A DNA stretch of 64,000 bases from Chengkuizengella marina. Lineage in GTDB: Bacteria; Bacillota; Bacilli; Paenibacillales; KCTC-33759. Of the stretch, positions 30,345 through 39,883 are shown one piece after another. The stretch's first letter is position 1; each line of letters opens with the position of its first letter. Below the pieces are notes generated by a model that did no database searches, was not told the origin of the DNA, and saw only the letters and a program-made list of their open reading frames with translations. A program made the translations under genes and the position numbers. The stretch is from NCBI RefSeq assembly GCF_009910845.1, contig NZ_SIJB01000035.1, positions 1 through 64,000 of the forward strand, read 5' to 3'.

Positions 30345-31424
30345 CTATACTTGTACCACTTGATTTCCAGATGCTTTCCTCAAGCGATTCATGACAGCTA
30401 GTCCTATCCCTTCTTCAGAGCAACCTTCTGCAAATATAGTTGTTATTTTATTTTCATCAAACATTCTTAAAGCTGCATATAAATCATGTGCAGCTTCATC
30501 TATCCTGCTTTGACTGCCATAAGCAATAACCAGATCTGCATCGTAATCTTTTTCTCTTTCAATAAAAGTGAGTATACCTGTTTTTTCACCTCGCCCTTTC
30601 GCTTCATCAATTGCGGATTGAATAGTTAGCATCACCTTTTGCTTATTTTCTCCTTTTATAATGGTTAATGACCCATTGGGAGCATAATGTTTGTATTTTA
30701 TCCCTGGTGAGCGAGGTATTTGTTCATGATTTAACGATTTATCTGGAACTTCTTTTTCATATGAAAATTCAACAAAAGGAGTAATCTCCTGCAACTGTGA
30801 TTTTGTAATACTTCCTGGACGTAAAATATAGATGTAATCCTCTTTTATTTGTATTACGGTAGATTCTATCCCTACACCTGTTTCACCACCATCAATTAGT
30901 CCTTTAATACGCCCATCTAAATCCTCTTTTACATGTTTAGCTTCTGTTGGACTTGGTTTGCCAGAACGATTCGCACTAGGTGCTGCTATAGGACGATTTG
31001 CTTGTTCAATTAATTTCAAAGCGATAGGGTGATCTGGCATTCTAACGGCAACTGTATCTAATCCTGCAGTTACTTTTTTAGAAAGTTTAGCCTCTTTCTT
31101 TAGTGGTAGAATCATCGTTAAAGGTCCAGGCCAAAAACGATCCATAATCTGGTTTGCCTTGTCAGTAACAGAATCCACTAAACCTTGTAATTGATTTTTA
31201 TTTGAAATGTGTACGATGAGTGGATTATCTGCTGGTCTGCCTTTAGCTTGGAATATCTTGCTTACGGCTTCGGTAGACGTAGCATCAGCGCCTAATCCAT
31301 ATACGGTTTCTGTTGGAAAAGCAATGGTATTCCCCATTTTAATTTCTGATGCAGCTTCTTGGATAACCAGTGCAAACTCATTACCTTTTATTTGCTTATT
31401 TAAATTCCAATAGATTGTTTCCAT
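30345..31424 (-). CDS. sua5: L-threonylcarbamoyladenylate synthase (Sua5/YwlC)
   Basis: This enzyme makes threonylcarbamoyl-AMP from threonine, bicarbonate and ATP for the universal tRNA modification t6A37. The 359-residue protein has the YrdC domain (about 20-205: FPTETVYGLGADATS, KGRPADNPLIVHI, PGPLTMILP, AAPSANRSGKPSPTEA) and the C-terminal Sua5 domain (about 230-355), with the linker SPGIKYKHYAP that closes over the active site. It sits between spoIIR and mntP, as in B. subtilis. The RBS (GAGG, 12 bases away) is weak. Confidence 0.95.
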   Translation of the reverse strand: METIYWNLNKQIKGNEFALVIQEAASEIKMGNTIAFPTETVYGLGADATSTEAVSKIFQAKGRPADNPLIVHISNKNQLQGLVDSVTDKANQIMDRFWPGPLTMILPLKKEAKLSKKVTAGLDTVAVRMPDHPIALKLIEQANRPIAAPSANRSGKPSPTEAKHVKEDLDGRIKGLIDGGETGVGIESTVIQIKEDYIYILRPGSITKSQLQEITPFVEFSYEKEVPDKSLNHEQIPRSPGIKYKHYAPNGSLTIIKGENKQKVMLTIQSAIDEAKGRGEKTGILTFIEREKDYDADLVIAYGSQSRIDEAAHDLYAALRMFDENKITTIFAEGCSEEGIGLAVMNRLRKASGNQVVQV

Positions 31425-31486
31425 GCTTTATAGTGTCCTCTTAATTAAGTAAATATAATATAGAATTATACTTTGTATGTTGCCAT

Positions 31487-32137
31487 TTAAGCAAATACCC
31501 CTTTAATAGAGTTTGTAATACTTACAATTAAATCCCAAAGAAAAAACCGAGCCTCAGGTTGTTCTTTTGTTTCTGAAGTACTGCTTATCTCCACTTCATC
31601 CTGATTTTTATTTACATCTTCTTGTGTTATGGCTTCCCCAGTTGTAACATCAACAAAACATAAAGGTGGAAAAAGAACACACCACCAATTCTGACCCTGC
31701 CCTTCACCTACAATAACACGCAACGCTTCATAAACTCCAGCAGGGTACACTTTATTACCATACATTTTCGTAGGAAAATCAAATTCTCCTAACTCAACAG
31801 AATACGATTCTCCAAAACCGTTATCTTGTAATACCTTACCTACAAGTGCTTCTATTTGATTCATATGGGACATGACCATTGCTCTTGCATCCGTAATTTG
31901 GTTAGGTTTAATCACCCAATCATTCATATAGTTCACAATTTCATTACGAATCTCCCCTTTAATCCACTGATCACGAGCTGAATCTGAATTCGCTAATATT
32001 CTTAGTCGAATGGATTCTTCTGGAATTGTGTTTTCAATTAAAGTTGCATGAGCCTGCTGATATTCCCAATTCATAAATAACATAATAAGAACAAAACTAA
32101 GATAAATATATGATTTCCATTTGGAAGGTCTTAACAT
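31487..32137 (-). CDS. spoIIR: Stage II sporulation protein R
   Basis: A secreted forespore signal protein that activates the SpoIIGA protease and so switches on sigma-E in the mother cell. The 216-residue product has an N-terminal membrane/signal segment (about 11-30) and the family core IPEESIRLRILANSDSARDQWIKGEIRNEIV, then PTKMYGNKVYPAGVYEALRVIVGEGQGQNWWCVLFPPLCF. Expression is expected from a sigma-F promoter, which I could not pick out with confidence. It marks the organism as endospore-forming. Confidence 0.95.
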   Translation of the reverse strand: MLRPSKWKSYIYLSFVLIMLFMNWEYQQAHATLIENTIPEESIRLRILANSDSARDQWIKGEIRNEIVNYMNDWVIKPNQITDARAMVMSHMNQIEALVGKVLQDNGFGESYSVELGEFDFPTKMYGNKVYPAGVYEALRVIVGEGQGQNWWCVLFPPLCFVDVTTGEAITQEDVNKNQDEVEISSTSETKEQPEARFFLWDLIVSITNSIKGVFA

Positions 32138-32312
32138 TAGAACTTCGCTCCCTTTGTATATGATCTATCACTTAGTTTGTCCATGGAAAGGCAGAGTTAA
32201 ACCTATAAATCTATCAATCTATCAATTTAATTTAAGAATGAATTGATTCATTGACATAAATATATATATGCGATATATTGCATATAACAGCGAAAAAAGG
32301 AGTGTTAATTCG

Positions 32313-32999
32313 ATGCCAATACCAAAAAATTTTGCATCTCCATCAAGGATTACGGCTAAAGAAAGAGCACTTAATCAAATACAAAGATGGATTATAGAAG
32401 GGACACTTGAACCTGGAGAAAAAATATACGATGCAGAAATTTCTGAAGCATTAGGCATTAGCAGGACGCCTGTTAGAGAAGCCTTATTGTTACTTGAAAC
32501 ACAAGGACTCATCGAGATGCATCCTGGAAAAGAAACGAAAGTAACAACAATCACAAAGGAAGATGTTAAGAAAATATACCCCCCGCTAGCCACTTTACAT
32601 GCGTTAGCAGCAGAAGAAGTTGCAGAAACCATATCAGTTGAAAAAATTGAACAATTAAAAGACATTAATCACCAATTTGAATTAGCCATTCAATTAAAAG
32701 AACCTTATAAAGCGATGGAAACAGATGAACAATTTCACAATTTTATTATTGAACTAGCTGATAACTCATACATTACTCATTTTTGTTCTATTTTGGACCT
32801 TCATGTTCGTCGGTTGAAGTATTTATTTTTAACACACGAATTTTTATCTCAAGAAGATTCTATTCATGAACACAAATTAATAATTGATGCTTTTCTTAAG
32901 CGTGATAAAGAAAAAGCAGCCAGCATTATGAAACAAAACTGGATAGGACCTTTAGAAAATGTTTATCAATTAATGGAACTTCAGGAACATGAGGAGTAA
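32313..32999 (+). CDS. GntR-family transcriptional regulator (FadR/FCD subfamily)
   Basis: A DNA-binding regulator of 228 residues. An N-terminal winged helix (about 15-85, with IYDAEISEALGISRTPVREALLLLETQGLIEM) precedes an all-helical FCD ligand domain (about 95-220) containing the metal-ligand-like DEQFHNFIIELADN and HVRRL...HEHKLIIDAF. The chosen ATG has GGAG ten bases upstream; the reading from 32268 has no RBS. It is co-directional with and 74 bases ahead of an amino-acid racemase gene, so it probably controls that gene in response to a small acid. Both genes interrupt the conserved prmC-spoIIR neighbourhood. Confidence 0.88.
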   Translation: MPIPKNFASPSRITAKERALNQIQRWIIEGTLEPGEKIYDAEISEALGISRTPVREALLLLETQGLIEMHPGKETKVTTITKEDVKKIYPPLATLHALAAEEVAETISVEKIEQLKDINHQFELAIQLKEPYKAMETDEQFHNFIIELADNSYITHFCSILDLHVRRLKYLFLTHEFLSQEDSIHEHKLIIDAFLKRDKEKAASIMKQNWIGPLENVYQLMELQEHEE

Positions 33000-33073
33000 A
33001 TCTTATTTATTTTTTTAAATTTCTATTTTCATTTTGATTAAAATCAATAATTTTCATTTGAGGAGGAAAATGG

Positions 33074-33766
33074 ATGAAAACAATTGGGTTACTTGGTGGT
33101 TTGAGTTGGGAATCATCTGCAATTTATTACAAACTAATAAATGAAAGAGTAAAAGAAAAACTAGGTGGTCTTCATTCTGCAAAAAGTATGTTGTATTCTG
33201 TAGATTTTCAAACGTTTAAGGATTTGCAATATGAAGGAAAATGGGAAGAAGCAACAACGGAACTTATCAATGCAGCTAAACAATTAGAAAAAGGTGGAGC
33301 TGATTTCTTAGTCATTTGTACGAATACAATGCATAAAATGGCACCTGAAGTACAGGAATCCATTTCAATTCCTTTATTGCATATTGCAGATATTACTGGT
33401 AAACAGATTAAATCAGCAGGTATAAAAAAAGTGGGTTTATTAGCTACCAATTTTACAATGGAGCATGATTTTTATAAAGACAAACTTTCTAATTATGACT
33501 TAGAAGTTATGGTCCCAAATGAGATGGATAGAAAAATCGTTCATGATACAATTTATAATGAACTATGTTTGGGAAATGTAAATGAAAACTCCAAAAAACA
33601 ATACCTAGATATAATTGAGAAACTAATTCATAATGGTGCAGAAGGAATTATACTTGGATGTACTGAGATCACGATGTTAATAAATGAAGGGGATATAAAT
33701 GTTCCAGTATTTGATACGACTAAAATTCATGCTATAAAATCTGCAGATTATGCTTTACAAGCATAA
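33074..33766 (+). CDS. Aspartate/glutamate racemase family protein
   Basis: A cofactor-independent racemase of the Asp/Glu/hydantoin family, 230 residues. The two catalytic cysteines are present at C82 (VICTNTMHK) and C196 (ILGCTEIT). The N-terminus MKTIGLLGGLSWESSAIYYKLIN matches the YgeA-like amino-acid racemase branch. It is a soluble cytoplasmic enzyme whose exact substrate is not determined by sequence reading. The start has GGAGG seven bases upstream. A terminator follows 30 bases after the stop. Confidence 0.9.
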   Translation: MKTIGLLGGLSWESSAIYYKLINERVKEKLGGLHSAKSMLYSVDFQTFKDLQYEGKWEEATTELINAAKQLEKGGADFLVICTNTMHKMAPEVQESISIPLLHIADITGKQIKSAGIKKVGLLATNFTMEHDFYKDKLSNYDLEVMVPNEMDRKIVHDTIYNELCLGNVNENSKKQYLDIIEKLIHNGAEGIILGCTEITMLINEGDINVPVFDTTKIHAIKSADYALQA

Positions 33767-33792
33767 CATCTTTTTTAACATAATACATTTTA

Positions 33793-33835
33793 CGGACGCG
33801 GTCAGAAGATTAATTATCTTACCGCGTTCTTTTGT
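33793..33835 (+). terminator. Terminator after the racemase gene
   Basis: ACGCGGT...ACCGCGTTCTTTTG forms a GC-rich hairpin with a long AT loop and a short T tail. It lies between the convergent racemase and prmC genes and could serve both. Confidence 0.65.
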
Positions 33836-33852
33836 TTATTAACATTAAGTTG

Positions 33853-34740
33853 TTAAAATTTTATGATTGCTACTACATGCCTTTCAATATCCGCTAAATC
33901 TTTTACTATATAAACTTCATTCCAATGATTCAATGACTGTAACCATTCTGCTACTTGTTTTGCTTGTCCTTGCCCAACTTCAAATCCAACAATTTTGGGA
34001 TACTTAGGCAAGTCACTTAGCTGTTTTATCATTTTTTCATAAAAATAAAGACCATCTCCACCTACTTCCAATGCATTTAACGGTTCATAATCCTTTACTT
34101 CTATTTGTAAATCTTTCATATCCTGTGAAGGAATATATGGAGGATTAGAGATAAGAACATCAATCTCTATATTATTTTCAATAAGTGGGAACAGCAAGTC
34201 ACCCTGAACAAATTCAATCTGATTCATGACATTATGCTTTTTGGCATTTTGTTTCGCTACTTGAATCGCCTGATCTGATATATCAACAGCAATGAATTCC
34301 CACGAAGGGTTGTGTACAGCTAAAGTAATAGGAATTATTCCAGATCCTGTACCAATATCTGCTATAACAGGTTCTCGATCTCGCCACAATTGTCTACATT
34401 CTTGCATCATTTTTTCAACTAGGATTTCAGTTTCTGGCCTTGGAATTAGTACCGCATCGGTAACTTTAAAGTTCAACCCATAAAATTCTTGAATGCCAAT
34501 AATATATTGAACAGGTTCACCTTTTGCTTTTCTGTTCAACATGTCCTTCCACTTCTCTCTTTTCTCAATTGGAAAAGGTTCGTGCCAACGCAAATAAAAG
34601 TCGTTATGTTTCCATTCTAACAACGCTTCTAACATCCATCTGCAAACTTGTGAAGGTTCTTGTGTATTTTTATTATTTGATTCCTTTAAAAAAGAAGAAG
34701 CCTCTATAAAGGCTTCTCTAACGGACATTTGCTGATTCAT
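33853..34740 (-). CDS. prmC: Release factor glutamine methyltransferase
   Basis: PrmC methylates the glutamine of the GGQ motif in RF1 and RF2, raising termination efficiency. The 295-residue product has an N-terminal helical domain (about 1-85), then the methyltransferase domain with IADIGTGSGIIPITLA (SAM site) and the catalytic NPPY in LISNPPYIPSQDMKDL. The start ATG at 34738-34740 overlaps the end of prfA by two bases with AGGAAGGG just upstream. The longer frame to 34755 is unlikely because its ATG lies in that RBS. Confidence 0.95.
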   Translation of the reverse strand: MNQQMSVREAFIEASSFLKESNNKNTQEPSQVCRWMLEALLEWKHNDFYLRWHEPFPIEKREKWKDMLNRKAKGEPVQYIIGIQEFYGLNFKVTDAVLIPRPETEILVEKMMQECRQLWRDREPVIADIGTGSGIIPITLAVHNPSWEFIAVDISDQAIQVAKQNAKKHNVMNQIEFVQGDLLFPLIENNIEIDVLISNPPYIPSQDMKDLQIEVKDYEPLNALEVGGDGLYFYEKMIKQLSDLPKYPKIVGFEVGQGQAKQVAEWLQSLNHWNEVYIVKDLADIERHVVAIIKF

Positions 34741-34741
34741 G

Positions 34742-35812
34742 TTACCCTTCCTCATTTTCCATTAATTCCGCTTGTGCTTCTACAGTAAGAGCAGCAATTA
34801 CCTCTTCTATTTCTCCTGATAAAACTTGATCCAATTTATGCAACGTTAGACCAATACGATGATCTGTTACACGGCTTTGAGGGAAATTATAAGTGCGAAT
34901 TCTCTCACTTCGGTCACCTGTACCAACCTTGCTCTTACGTTCATCTGCGTATTTGGCTTGCTCTTCCTGTTGGATTTTATCATAAATTCTGGCTCTTAAC
35001 ACTTGCAAAGCCATTTCTTTGTTGGAGTTTTGTGATTTACCATCCTGGCAAGTTGCCACGATGCCTGTAGGAACATGTGTAACGCGCACAGCAGATTTAG
35101 TAGTATTAACGGACTGTCCACCCGCTCCACTTGAACAAAATGTATCTACTCGAATATCACTGTCTTTAATATCTACTTCAACATCTTCCGCTTCAGGTAA
35201 CACACCTACTGTAGCTGTAGAAGTATGAATGCGTCCACCAGATTCAGTCGTAGGAACTCTTTGCACACGATGTGCACCACTTTCAAACTTTAGTTTGCTG
35301 TATGCACCTTTTCCTTTTACCATAAAAATAATTTCTTTAAATCCGCCTAAATCATTTACATTGGCTTCAAGTATTTCTGTTTTCCACCCTTGTAAATCAG
35401 CATATCTTGTATACATCCGATACAGATCTCCAGCGAATAAGGCAGCTTCATCACCACCTGCTGCTCCACGTATTTCTACAATGACATTTTTATCATCATT
35501 AGGATCTTTAGGAAGTAAAAGGATTTGAATCTTTTCCTCTAACTCTGTTTTTTTAGTTGAAGATTCTTCAAGCTCCATTTTAACTAAATCACGCATTTCA
35601 TCATCTAGTTTTTCATTGATCATGGATTTAGCTTCTTCATATTGTTCTATAACAGATTTATATTCTGTGTATGATTCATACACTTCTTGTAAATCAGATT
35701 GTTCTTTAGACAATTCTCTTAATCTTTTCGCATCATTGGCTACATCTGGATCACATAATAACTCACTAAGTTTCTCATAACGATCAGCCAAAGATTGGAG
35801 TCGATCTAACAT
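34742..35812 (-). CDS. prfA: Peptide chain release factor 1
   Basis: RF1 recognises UAA and UAG and triggers peptide release on the ribosome. The 356-residue protein has the peptidyl-tRNA hydrolysis motif GGQ ([17 protein letters not shown]) and the codon-recognition tripeptide region [18 protein letters not shown], a PTT version of the PxT motif. Translation probably starts at the second ATG of ATGATG (35810-35812), six bases from GGGGTG. prmC follows with overlap, so enzyme and substrate are co-expressed. Confidence 0.97.
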   Translation of the reverse strand: MLDRLQSLADRYEKLSELLCDPDVANDAKRLRELSKEQSDLQEVYESYTEYKSVIEQYEEAKSMINEKLDDEMRDLVKMELEESSTKKTELEEKIQILLLPKDPNDDKNVIVEIRGAAGGDEAALFAGDLYRMYTRYADLQGWKTEILEANVNDLGGFKEIIFMVKGKGAYSKLKFESGAHRVQRVPTTESGGRIHTSTATVGVLPEAEDVEVDIKDSDIRVDTFCSSGAGGQSVNTTKSAVRVTHVPTGIVATCQDGKSQNSNKEMALQVLRARIYDKIQQEEQAKYADERKSKVGTGDRSERIRTYNFPQSRVTDHRIGLTLHKLDQVLSGEIEEVIAALTVEAQAELMENEEG

Positions 35813-35916
35813 CATTCCCACCCCTTTTGAGCGTATTAAAAATTCATTCACAAAATTAATATCACTTATCTATTTATTCCTAAAAAATATTATTAAATTG
35901 AAGGCACGATGTCAAC

Positions 35917-37014
35917 TTACACATTAAACCTAAAGTGCATAATATCCCCATCTTTAACAACATAATCTTTACCTTCTAATCCTAATAATCCTTTTTCACG
36001 AGCAGCTCCCATGGATCCACAAGCTATTAAATCATCATAAGCAACAACTTCGGCACGAATAAAACCTCTCTCAAAATCCGTATGAATAACACCCGCTGCC
36101 TGTGGTGCTTTTGTTCCTTGACGAATGGTCCACGCTCTAACCTCTTGTTCACCTGCTGTAAAATAAGTCTCCAATCCTAACAGTTTATATGCTGCTTTAA
36201 TTAAACGATCTAAACCTGATTCAGTAATCCCAAGCTCTTCTAAAAACATTTCTTTGTCTTCACCTTCAAGCTCAGCAATTTCAGATTCAACCTTCGCACT
36301 GATCACCACTACTTCAGCACCTTCTTGTTCAGCAAGTTCTTTTACTTTGACTACATATTCATTATCTTCTTGGCCAACTTCATCTTCACCTACATTTGTT
36401 GCAAACAATACAGGTTTCATTGTTAATAAATGAAGGTCACGAATCAACAACTTCTCATCATCGGTTAATTCTAAACTTCTGGCAGGTTTATCTTCATATA
36501 ACACAGCTTTTACTTTCTCTAGACATTCCACTTCAGCTGCGTACTGCTTATTTCCACCTTTCATATTTTTACGTGAACGGTCGATTTTACGTTCCACAGA
36601 TTCAATGTCTGCTAAAATCAATTCCAAATTAATCGTTTCGATATCACTAATTGGATCAATCGTTCCAGATACATGAGTAATATTCTCGTCCTGAAAACAA
36701 CGAACAACGTGGACAATCGCATCTACTTCACGAATGTTAGCAAGAAATTTATTTCCTAAACCTTCACCTTTACTTGCTCCTTTTACTAGTCCAGCAATAT
36801 CTACAAATTCAAATGCAGTTGGAACTACCTTTTTCGGGTTAACAAGTTCTGTTAATTTGTATAATCTTTCATCAGGGACTTCCACCACACCAACATTTGG
36901 ATCAATCGTACAAAAAGGGTAATTCGCTGATTCCGCACCAGCTTGCGTAATTGCGTTAAATAATGTCGATTTACCTACATTAGGTAATCCAACAATGCCT
37001 GCTTTTAAAGCCAT
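35917..37014 (-). CDS. ychF: Redox-regulated ATPase YchF
   Basis: An Obg-like P-loop protein of the universally conserved YchF/OLA1 family, 365 residues. It has the P-loop [15 protein letters not shown] and switch [17 protein letters not shown]. The specificity motif is NVGE in [10 protein letters not shown] rather than NKxD, which makes it prefer ATP over GTP. A coiled-coil arm (about 130-175) and a C-terminal TGS domain (about 280-363) complete it. It is thought to bind ribosomes and modulate stress responses. It lies 104 bases upstream of prfA. Confidence 0.96.
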   Translation of the reverse strand: MALKAGIVGLPNVGKSTLFNAITQAGAESANYPFCTIDPNVGVVEVPDERLYKLTELVNPKKVVPTAFEFVDIAGLVKGASKGEGLGNKFLANIREVDAIVHVVRCFQDENITHVSGTIDPISDIETINLELILADIESVERKIDRSRKNMKGGNKQYAAEVECLEKVKAVLYEDKPARSLELTDDEKLLIRDLHLLTMKPVLFATNVGEDEVGQEDNEYVVKVKELAEQEGAEVVVISAKVESEIAELEGEDKEMFLEELGITESGLDRLIKAAYKLLGLETYFTAGEQEVRAWTIRQGTKAPQAAGVIHTDFERGFIRAEVVAYDDLIACGSMGAAREKGLLGLEGKDYVVKDGDIMHFRFNV

Positions 37015-37121
37015 CTATGTCAACTCCATTCAATTAATAAGCCACCAAATTCACTTCCACTATTATATAGTAGTCACAGTATATTGTCATCTTTACTCAA
37101 CCCTTAAAAGTAATCAATATA

Positions 37122-37168
37122 CTAAAATAAAAAAAAAGAAGATGAAGCGATTCCCTCAGTCGCTCCAT
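37122..37168 (-). terminator. Terminator after sda
   Basis: Minus-strand GATGGAGCGAC-TGAGGGAA-TCGCTTCATC is followed by TTCTTTTTTTTTATT. It lies about 50 bases beyond the sda stop and isolates it from ychF. Confidence 0.85.
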
Positions 37169-37218
37169 CTCCATCTATGGGAGATACTCCTTGCTGGTAA
37201 AACTTTCAAGGATTAAAT

Positions 37219-37359
37219 TTAATGACACACATCATCATGGATGTTGATATTTCTTCTTTTTATCTCTTCATAAAGAAGGCAAATAAATCTCTGATCTAAA
37301 TTGAATTCCTTAGCCTCTAAAAAACATTCAATTAAACGTAGATCACTTAAGTTATGCAT
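37219..37359 (-). CDS. sda: Sporulation histidine kinase inhibitor Sda
   Basis: A 46-residue helical-hairpin protein, too short for ordinary gene callers. The translation shows the Sda core MHNLSDLRLIECFLEAKE, then FNLDQRFICLLYEEIKRRN, which aligns along its length with B. subtilis Sda (LSDE-LIE-Y-KA-E-NL-DFI-L-ENEIKRR). Sda binds the dimerisation domain of KinA-type kinases and blocks the sporulation phosphorelay when DNA replication is disturbed. The ATG (37357-37359) has GGAGGA upstream and a strong terminator follows. It is divergent from the ComP-like kinase cluster. No DnaA box was seen in its immediate upstream region, unlike in B. subtilis. Confidence 0.88.
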   Translation of the reverse strand: MHNLSDLRLIECFLEAKEFNLDQRFICLLYEEIKRRNINIHDDVCH

Positions 37360-37459
37360 AATCTTTTTCTTCCTCCTTCAAGAAATAAAAATTATTAATT
37401 GTGTGCTTTAAATTAATCCCTGTTAATGGTAATTATAAGTAAAGTGGAATGGAAATTCA

Positions 37460-37495
37460 GCGTAAACTTGTTTCATTAAAATGCAAACTTTACGC
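37460..37495. promoter_or_regulatory. Inverted repeat, candidate operator of the Com-like regulator
   Basis: GCGTAAACTTG (37460-37470) and CAAACTTTACGC (37484-37495) are near-perfect inverted arms separated by 13 bases. Their centre is about 59 bases upstream of the predicted start at 37537. Spacing and symmetry suit a dimeric LuxR/NarL-type activator such as the ComA-like protein encoded in this cluster. The sequence differs from the B. subtilis ComA box. Confidence 0.45.
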
Positions 37496-37506
37496 AATTA
37501 ACTTTC

Positions 37507-37530
37507 ATTAACTTGTATATCCAATATAAT
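37507..37530 (+). promoter_or_regulatory. Promoter candidate ahead of the kinase cluster
   Basis: A perfect -10 TATAAT (37525-37530) has only a poor -35 (CTTTCA, 17 bases upstream). A weak -35 with an inverted repeat just upstream suggests an activator-dependent promoter. Confidence 0.45.
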
Positions 37531-37636
37531 AAGATATACAACCTTTACCAGTAGTACCATTTCAGTTTGTTATTAATGTCTATTAAATTTGGAAATTAAA
37601 CACTACAATCAACTTTTCAGTGTGGGGGATTTTGAC

Positions 37637-39883
37637 ATGAAGAAGAAACTGAGCATAACATTACTAATATGTTTAATCACCATCGCGCAAGCATGGTTTA
37701 TTTATATTACTTTTAGTTATCCTTATGCTGGTGCTTTTTTAGATAAAAATGAAGCAGACCAGTGGGTGATTGAAAGTTTCGATTCTATTGGTATAGATCT
37801 AGGATTAGAAGTGGATGATATTATTTTAGAGGTTGATCATTTTAACGCAGATCAACATTTTACAATTCAAAAATTCCGTAGTTTAGAACATTTTCAGCAT
37901 GCTGTAGTGCTTCGTAATGGTAAAATCATTGAAATTACAACAGAAAATTCAGCTGCTCTATCTGTTTTTGAAGTTGTCATTCTACTAACATCTATTCCTT
38001 GTTTATTATTTGTTTATTTACTGAATGTCTATATGCCTCAATCAAAATCTGCAATATATTTAAGTGTTGTCCATTTTCACTTTTTTATTGCTTTTTCTTC
38101 TGTCGGTGCTTCTAATAGAGGAGATATTTTAGCAAAAATAATAGTGTACACATTAGTAGCAAGTGCTCCAATCTTTTTCTTACATTTTTTGTATGAACTA
38201 TTAAAAGAAAAGGGTGATATTACAAAATCGACTCAAGTATTTAAGTATTTTTATCTGAGTATCATTTTTTTTGTGTTTATACAATTATTATATTTTACAA
38301 ATTTGCCCCAGCTTTTTAACTTTCACACATTGAATCGAAATATCGTGATGTGTTTATTCTTAATTGGAATCATTCTAAACTTTATTTTTCTAACTTATAC
38401 ATACTTTAAATATAAAAAATCTTATTCCTCTACAATTATAAAAGTAATCTCGATATCTCTGTTAGTGTCATTTGGACCCGTTTGTTTATTTTCATTTATT
38501 CCGGAGTTATTAACGGGACAACTTTGGATCGATACAAAATACACACTATGGTTTATCATGTTCTTACCATTTTCATTCACTTATTTAATCATTTCAAATC
38601 AAGTCTATGATTTAAATATCATCACTCGAAGAGTTATGTTTATCATTTGCTATTCTTTCCTTCCGAGCATAGTTATCCTTACTATATATATTTTTTTAAT
38701 CAAACCAGGCATATCCTTCAAGCAACTAATAGTGACCCTTCTAACAACTTCCCTTATTTTATTTATAACCTTATCCTCAACACGATACATGGTCAACAGA
38801 TTTGAGAAGTGGATCCATCCTAAAAGACACACTTTAAAAAAAAGTTTAAATCAAATTGTTGAAAAATTAGGAACAATCACGAACTTTCACGAATTTAGAT
38901 CCATCATATTACCCGAAATTATCCAATTGTATAAAGTTCATGGTGCCGCCATTATTTTAATTTATAAAAATAATTATGAATCAATTAGTGAAGGGAAAAT
39001 TGATGTAAAAGAAGTTAAAAACTTATTAGAATCTCCCAAAGATTTAGAAGAACATCTCTTTTACACTAGTTATGAGATTAATAGGCATACCGAATATACA
39101 AGTTATTTAGTTTTAACAAAAAAAATAAATAATACTGTGTTAGGACTAGAGGAAAAACAATGGCTGATTCTAATTTGCTCCTATTTAAAAATATGTTTAG
39201 AAAACATTTATTATTTACGTAAATTACGTTTTGAATTACAAGAAAAAGAAAGATTTCGTATTGCTACAGACCTACATGATTCTACAATGCAGGATCTATT
39301 CTATTTAAAAAGAAGATTAGGGGCAGTAAAACATAATGAAAGTGTGAATGAAGAAGAGAAAAAAGAAATAGCTAATCTTTTAGATTACATAGATATCATT
39401 AACTTGAGTTTAAGACAAGGGTGTTTTGAATTGTATCCATATACTATACAGGATATGGGATTAAATCAAGCTATTCATAAACTTATTGATCAACTTCATT
39501 TAACCCATGATCTAGAAATTAACTTCAAAGAAATCAATGAAATAGAGAATTATAGTATGGATGAAAAACGGCAACTCTTCCGTATCATACAAGAACTTGT
39601 TAATAACACCATTAAACATGCTCAAGCAACTAAAGTAAACGTTACTACAAAAATAATAGAAGGTATGCTTCATCTGATATACGAAGATGATGGAGTTGGC
39701 TTTGATGTTAAACATAGATCTAAATATTCGAGTGAACGATCCGAGTCAGGTTTAGGTCAAATTCGATATCGTGTCATAGATTTAAATGGTAAATTAAAAA
39801 TAAAGTCCAATGTAAGTAAAGGTGTTCAAATTCATATGATGTTTCCAATGGAAGAGGAACAGAAATGGGGACTATCCAGTTGA
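37637..39883 (+). CDS. ComP-like membrane histidine kinase, copy 1
   Basis: A sensor kinase of the ComP/HPK7 type, 748 residues from the ATG at 37637 (GGGGGA six bases upstream; the 37589 ATG has no RBS). Order: one N-terminal helix (about 4-25), an extracytoplasmic PDZ-like loop (about 30-105, GLEVDDIILEVD), about seven more helices to residue 385, a GAF-like region (about 400-530), then a dimerisation domain with phospho-acceptor H547 (RIATDLHDSTMQDL) and an ATPase domain with IIQELVNNTIKHAQA, DDGVGFD and GLGQIRYRV. This is the architecture and length of B. subtilis ComP, which senses the ComX pheromone. The linker before the H-box is about 26 residues shorter than in copy 3. First of three tandem paralogues. 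Confidence 0.88.
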   Translation: MKKKLSITLLICLITIAQAWFIYITFSYPYAGAFLDKNEADQWVIESFDSIGIDLGLEVDDIILEVDHFNADQHFTIQKFRSLEHFQHAVVLRNGKIIEITTENSAALSVFEVVILLTSIPCLLFVYLLNVYMPQSKSAIYLSVVHFHFFIAFSSVGASNRGDILAKIIVYTLVASAPIFFLHFLYELLKEKGDITKSTQVFKYFYLSIIFFVFIQLLYFTNLPQLFNFHTLNRNIVMCLFLIGIILNFIFLTYTYFKYKKSYSSTIIKVISISLLVSFGPVCLFSFIPELLTGQLWIDTKYTLWFIMFLPFSFTYLIISNQVYDLNIITRRVMFIICYSFLPSIVILTIYIFLIKPGISFKQLIVTLLTTSLILFITLSSTRYMVNRFEKWIHPKRHTLKKSLNQIVEKLGTITNFHEFRSIILPEIIQLYKVHGAAIILIYKNNYESISEGKIDVKEVKNLLESPKDLEEHLFYTSYEINRHTEYTSYLVLTKKINNTVLGLEEKQWLILICSYLKICLENIYYLRKLRFELQEKERFRIATDLHDSTMQDLFYLKRRLGAVKHNESVNEEEKKEIANLLDYIDIINLSLRQGCFELYPYTIQDMGLNQAIHKLIDQLHLTHDLEINFKEINEIENYSMDEKRQLFRIIQELVNNTIKHAQATKVNVTTKIIEGMLHLIYEDDGVGFDVKHRSKYSSERSESGLGQIRYRVIDLNGKLKIKSNVSKGVQIHMMFPMEEEQKWGLSS

